From contig SCRB01000977.1 in assembly GCA_004299545.1 (NCBI GenBank), positions 1 through 9,486 on the forward strand: a stretch of 9,486 nt of DNA, read 5' to 3'. A program made the translations under genes and the position numbers. Under the pieces are notes generated by a model, which had not been told where the DNA came from, ran no database searches, and was given only the letters and a program-made list of their open reading frames with translations. Positions 6,190-9,486 of this stretch are shown piece by piece; positions within the stretch are counted from its first letter, which is position 1, and each line of letters begins with the position of its first letter. Source of the DNA: Rhizobiaceae bacterium (GTDB lineage: Bacteria; Pseudomonadota; Alphaproteobacteria; Rhizobiales; Rhizobiaceae).

Positions 6190-7947
6190 ATGAACATATT
6201 CACCGATTTCAATGATCGGATCAAGAAAGCCATAGAACAGCTTGATCTAAAGACGACAAGCGGAGCATCGCTCGAACTCGGGCGCATTGTCACCGAACCG
6301 CCGCGGGACGCAACTCACGGAGATATCGCGACCAATGCCGCCATGGTGCTGTCGAAGGCGGTGGGCGAGAATCCGCGCACCCTTGCAGCGCGTATCGCAG
6401 AGGCCCTTGCGGGCGATCCGGACATTGCCGAAACGCAGGTGGCGGGACCGGGCTTCGTCAATCTGAGGCTCAGCCACGCCTTCTGGCAGGCGCGCCTGGG
6501 CGAAATGCTCGATCTCGGAGAGGACTACGGCCGTTCGACGCTCGGCGCCGGTCGGAAAATCAACGTCGAATATGTTTCGGCCAACCCGACAGGCCCGATG
6601 CATGTCGGCCATTGCCGTGGCGCGGTCGTAGGCGACGCGCTCGCCAACCTGCTCGGCTTCGCCGGCTATCAGGTCACCAAGGAATATTACATCAACGACG
6701 CCGGCGCGCAGATCGGCGTTCTCGCCCGTTCCGTGGTCCTGCGTTACCGCGAAGCGCTCGGCGACGAGATCGGCGAGATCCCGGCCGGTCTTTACCCCGG
6801 CGACTACCTCGTTCCGGTCGGGCAGGCGCTGGCGAGGGAATTCGGCCGCGATCTCCTTCAGATGCCGGAAGAGGAGGCGATCGCGCTTGTCTCCGACCGT
6901 GCCATCGACGCCATGATGGCGATGATCCGCGCCGATCTCGACGCGCTCAACGTGCATCATGACGTCTTCTTCTCGGAACGCACCCTCCACGCCAGCGGCG
7001 CTGGGGCGATTCGCTCCGCCATCAACGACCTGACCCTCAAGGGCTACGTCTACAAGGGCAAGCTGCCGCCGCCGAAGGGACAGAAGCCGGAGGACTGGGA
7101 GGACAGGGAGCAGACGCTCTTCCGTTCGACGGAGATCGGCGACGACATCGACCGTCCGCTGGTGAAGTCCGACGGCTCCTACACCTATTTCGCCGCGGAC
7201 GTCGCCTACCTCAAGGACAAGATCGATCGCGGTTTCGACGAATTGATCTACGTCCTGGGCGCCGATCACGGCGGCTACGTCAAGCGCCTGGAGGCGCTGG
7301 CCGACGCCATCTCCGGCGGGCGGGTGAAACTCACGGTCCTGTTGTGCCAACTGGTCAAGCTCTTCCGCGATGGAGAACCGGTGCGCATGTCCAAGCGGGC
7401 CGGGGAATTCGTGACGCTCCGCGATGTCATCGACGAGGTCGGCCGCGATCCGGTCCGCTTCATGATGCTCTACCGCAAGAGCGATGCGCCGCTCGATTTC
7501 GATTTTGCCCGCGTGACCGAGCAGTCGAAAGACAATCCGGTGTTCTACGTGCAATATGCTTCGGCGCGCTGCCATTCGGTTTTCCGGCAGGCGAGGGAGC
7601 ATTTGGCCGCGCCGGTCGGGGATCGTGCGGCGATGAAAAAGGCGCTTCACCGTCTCGCCGACGACGCGGAGGTCGGGCTTGTCCGCAAACTCGCCGAATA
7701 TCCTCGCCTCATCGAAAATGCGGCCGAGGCACAGGAGCCTCACAGGCTGGCTTTCTACCTCTACGACCTGGCCAGCGCCTTCCATGCGCTATGGAATCGC
7801 GGCACGGACTCACCGGACTTACGTTTTGTTAAGGTTAACGACCCAGAATTGACGAATGCCAGGCTGGGTCTGGTGCAAGCCGTACTGGAGGTTTTATCCT
7901 CAGGTTTGGCGCTCATCGGGGCTGACGCGCCCCATGAAATGCGCTAA
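6190..7947 (+). CDS. argS: Arginyl-tRNA synthetase
   Basis: Class I aminoacyl-tRNA synthetase that attaches arginine to tRNA-Arg in the cytoplasm. It has 585 residues, as in related rhizobia. The N-terminal Arg-tRNA-binding domain covers about residues 1-110. The HIGH signature appears as HVGH (138-141) in [16 protein letters not shown]. The KMSKS loop is present in the ArgRS form as RMSKR (399-403), followed by [14 protein letters not shown]. The anticodon-binding DALR domain fills the C-terminus ([12 protein letters not shown] onward, ending DAPHEMR). The ATG at 6190 is chosen because the family begins at this point; the open frame upstream (from 6049) overlaps dgt and has no similarity. 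The ribosome-binding sequence is weak (GCAGAGA). It lies between dgt and the acidic protein gene, as in relatives. Confidence 0.97.
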   Translation: MNIFTDFNDRIKKAIEQLDLKTTSGASLELGRIVTEPPRDATHGDIATNAAMVLSKAVGENPRTLAARIAEALAGDPDIAETQVAGPGFVNLRLSHAFWQARLGEMLDLGEDYGRSTLGAGRKINVEYVSANPTGPMHVGHCRGAVVGDALANLLGFAGYQVTKEYYINDAGAQIGVLARSVVLRYREALGDEIGEIPAGLYPGDYLVPVGQALAREFGRDLLQMPEEEAIALVSDRAIDAMMAMIRADLDALNVHHDVFFSERTLHASGAGAIRSAINDLTLKGYVYKGKLPPPKGQKPEDWEDREQTLFRSTEIGDDIDRPLVKSDGSYTYFAADVAYLKDKIDRGFDELIYVLGADHGGYVKRLEALADAISGGRVKLTVLLCQLVKLFRDGEPVRMSKRAGEFVTLRDVIDEVGRDPVRFMMLYRKSDAPLDFDFARVTEQSKDNPVFYVQYASARCHSVFRQAREHLAAPVGDRAAMKKALHRLADDAEVGLVRKLAEYPRLIENAAEAQEPHRLAFYLYDLASAFHALWNRGTDSPDLRFVKVNDPELTNARLGLVQAVLEVLSSGLALIGADAPHEMR

Positions 7948-8047
7948 GGCGGTACAGGGAGCTTGTCACCATTTACCCACATTGGCTTGGTAACGGCCGA
8001 AAAAGCGCGACGTCGCCGGCGTCCATATGTGTGTGAGTGGGACAAGC

Positions 8048-9486
8048 ATGGCAAACAAACCTCAGTTGAAGGCGGTGGGCGAGCAGGGCTTCGGCGAAAG
8101 CGATCCGTTTGCGGAGCTGACGAGGATCATGGGTTTCGACCCCCGGATTCAACCGACGCCGCGTCCGGAAGACGATTTCCAGATCGATCTCGAAAAAGAA
8201 TTGATGGGCGAGTTCGGCGAGGCGGACCCGCACCGGCACGACGCCCTCCAGCAAGCCGAGCCTTCCCTTGCGGATTTGCATCGGCAAGTCTCTGACGAGG
8301 CGGATGCCCGGCTGGAACAGCCAGCCGTTGCGCCACAACCGACCGAGGATCTCGAAGACGCGCTGACCTCCGCTTTCCAGCAGGAATTGGGCGAGGAAAG
8401 CGACGTTCCCGCTCTTGCCGACGATACAAGCGGGGGCGGCACAGGCGAGGAAGAGGCTTTCCTGCCACGCGTGGACGAGGCCGTCGTTTCGGAGAGCAAT
8501 ACGCCTTCCAGTGTAGCGTATTCCGCGGAGACCGGTTCCCGTGAGCCGTCCGTTGTGGAAAGCGTCGTTGAAGACACCGTGGAAGACCGGGGTGCGGAGT
8601 TTGCCGAGAGCCTGAAAAATATGCTGTCGGATGCCGGCTACCGATCCGGATCGTCTTTTTCGGGACCCGCTCAGGTTTACGAGATTCGTACGTCCTATAC
8701 GACGCCGACGCCCGCAGGTGAGGATGCCGCCCGCTTCCGGGCAAACGAGGACGAGGCTGACCTGCCCGAGGCCTCCGTTTCGGAGGCTTCCCTCGATATG
8801 TCGGCATCACCGGAACCTCGTTCGACGGTTTTTGGAACGACTGCTCCGGAGTGGGCCGACAATAGCGAAGTTCCTTCGGTTCCCGCGGCTTTCGAGCCTG
8901 CGTCGGAAGAGAGGGCAACGGACGACCGCATCGAGCCGGAGCAGGCTGCTTCTCCCGAGCCCTTGTCCCGAAGCGAGAATATCGAGGAGCCCGGCGACCC
9001 CTTTGCCGTTCTCGCGGCGTTGGGGAGCGAGCCATCGACCGACACCTTCGGTCTGCCGCACGGCTCCGCTCCGGCGGCCGAACCTTCTGCGGTTATGCCT
9101 TTGAACATGCCTCGCCGGCTGGAGGGTGCGGCGCGCTTTTATTCCTCGCTTGATCTTTTCTCGCGCGCCACCCCCGTGGTTCCGGGAATGAGGCAGCAGC
9201 AGCGCGTCTCGTCTCCGGTTGCTCCGGTCGAAGCGCGGCCTCCGGAAATTCCGGCGGAAGCGGCATTCGCCGCCGCGGAGGAAATTGCCCCCGTCGCGCC
9301 CGCCGGGGTGTCGGAAGACGAGCCGGTCGTCGACGAAGTGGCGGACGGTCACGAAAACATCCCCGTCGACGCGTTCGAGATGGAGATGCGCGACGCGATC
9401 GCGGCGTTTGCCGAGGCCGACACCGAAAGGCCCGGCTTGCCGGCCGAGGTCCCGCCGCAGGCGAGCGCGGACGACGACCACGCAAG
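8048..9486 (+). CDS. Acidic low-complexity protein, probable SPOR-domain family (3' end cut off)
   Basis: An open frame of 479 codons with no stop before the window ends. The product is strongly acidic and rich in Glu, Asp, Ala, Pro and Ser, so probably largely disordered. The N-terminal motif DPFAELTRIMGFDPR (19-33) and repeated blocks of the form D-F-x-L-E-x-E-L-x-x-x-F (44-56, 101-115, 441-458) resemble the long SPOR-domain protein that follows argS in rhizobia. In that family a transmembrane segment and a C-terminal peptidoglycan-binding SPOR domain come later; neither is within the visible part, so the assignment rests on the N-terminus and gene order. The 100 bases after argS show no terminator, and co-transcription with dgt-argS is plausible. 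The ATG is preceded only by a weak GAGTGGG. Long open frames on the minus strand here are shadows of its high G+C codons. Confidence 0.75.
   Translation, partial: MANKPQLKAVGEQGFGESDPFAELTRIMGFDPRIQPTPRPEDDFQIDLEKELMGEFGEADPHRHDALQQAEPSLADLHRQVSDEADARLEQPAVAPQPTEDLEDALTSAFQQELGEESDVPALADDTSGGGTGEEEAFLPRVDEAVVSESNTPSSVAYSAETGSREPSVVESVVEDTVEDRGAEFAESLKNMLSDAGYRSGSSFSGPAQVYEIRTSYTTPTPAGEDAARFRANEDEADLPEASVSEASLDMSASPEPRSTVFGTTAPEWADNSEVPSVPAAFEPASEERATDDRIEPEQAASPEPLSRSENIEEPGDPFAVLAALGSEPSTDTFGLPHGSAPAAEPSAVMPLNMPRRLEGAARFYSSLDLFSRATPVVPGMRQQQRVSSPVAPVEARPPEIPAEAAFAAAEEIAPVAPAGVSEDEPVVDEVADGHENIPVDAFEMEMRDAIAAFAEADTERPGLPAEVPPQASADDDHA

Noticed and set aside
4872..6293. 473-codon minus-strand open frame covering dgt
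   Set aside because: The plus strand encodes a complete HD-domain dNTPase with all metal ligands; the reverse frame has no recognisable family.
6247..7785. 512-codon minus-strand open frame covering argS
   Set aside because: Shadow of an intact arginyl-tRNA synthetase with its HIGH and KMSKS-type motifs.
8127..9035. 302-codon minus-strand open frame opposite the acidic protein gene
   Set aside because: Arg/Pro-rich low-complexity translation typical of the reverse strand of a G+C-rich gene. The plus-strand frame has an N-terminus matching the gene expected after argS.
1..9486. CRISPR array, tRNA/rRNA gene, transposase or prophage genes
   Set aside because: No regularly spaced repeats, cloverleaf-like sequences or transposase/phage protein motifs were seen on either strand.

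Overview
The window looks like chromosome of an alphaproteobacterium of the order Hyphomicrobiales (Rhizobiales), most likely Rhizobiaceae or a close relative. Four things point there: high G+C with strong G/C at third codon positions; an ExoR homologue, the periplasmic regulator known from Sinorhizobium and Agrobacterium; a RIME-type double palindrome (a rhizobial intergenic repeat) between exoR and xthA; and the gene run dgt - argS - long acidic SPOR-family protein, which is the usual rhizobial order. The species cannot be named from the sequence alone.

Layout. Bases 1-50 hold two adjacent hairpins that follow the 3' end of a minus-strand MttB-family (trimethylamine/betaine methyltransferase-like) gene (86-1663). 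A 445-base stretch (1664-2108) separates it from exoR and contains only doubtful small ORFs. exoR (about 2115-3020, +) and xthA (3149-3934, -) converge on the RIME element (about 3050-3152), whose edge supplies the xthA stop codon. A divergent region (3935-4091) with a good candidate xthA promoter leads to a small secreted histidine-rich protein (4092-4382, +), closed by a strong intrinsic terminator. Convergent to it is an ErpA/IscA-type iron-sulfur insertion protein (4454-4780, -). Divergent from that, dgt (4887-6101), argS (6190-7947) and a long acidic protein that runs off the window (8048 onward) lie head to tail on the plus strand, with gaps of 88 and 100 bases, and may form one operon.

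How the genes relate. Most of the window is housekeeping: base-excision repair (XthA), dNTP hydrolysis (Dgt), tRNA charging (ArgS), Fe-S maturation (ErpA) and a probable cell-envelope/division protein. Two genes link to the environment: ExoR, which in relatives holds the ExoS-ChvI two-component system inactive, and the MttB-family protein, a candidate for methylated-amine or betaine catabolism. I do not see a clearly new multi-gene system. The points most worth a second look are the histidine-rich secreted protein with a natural run of six histidines, the RIME-derived stop codon of xthA, the MttB homologue without a visible corrinoid partner, and the unexplained stretch before exoR.
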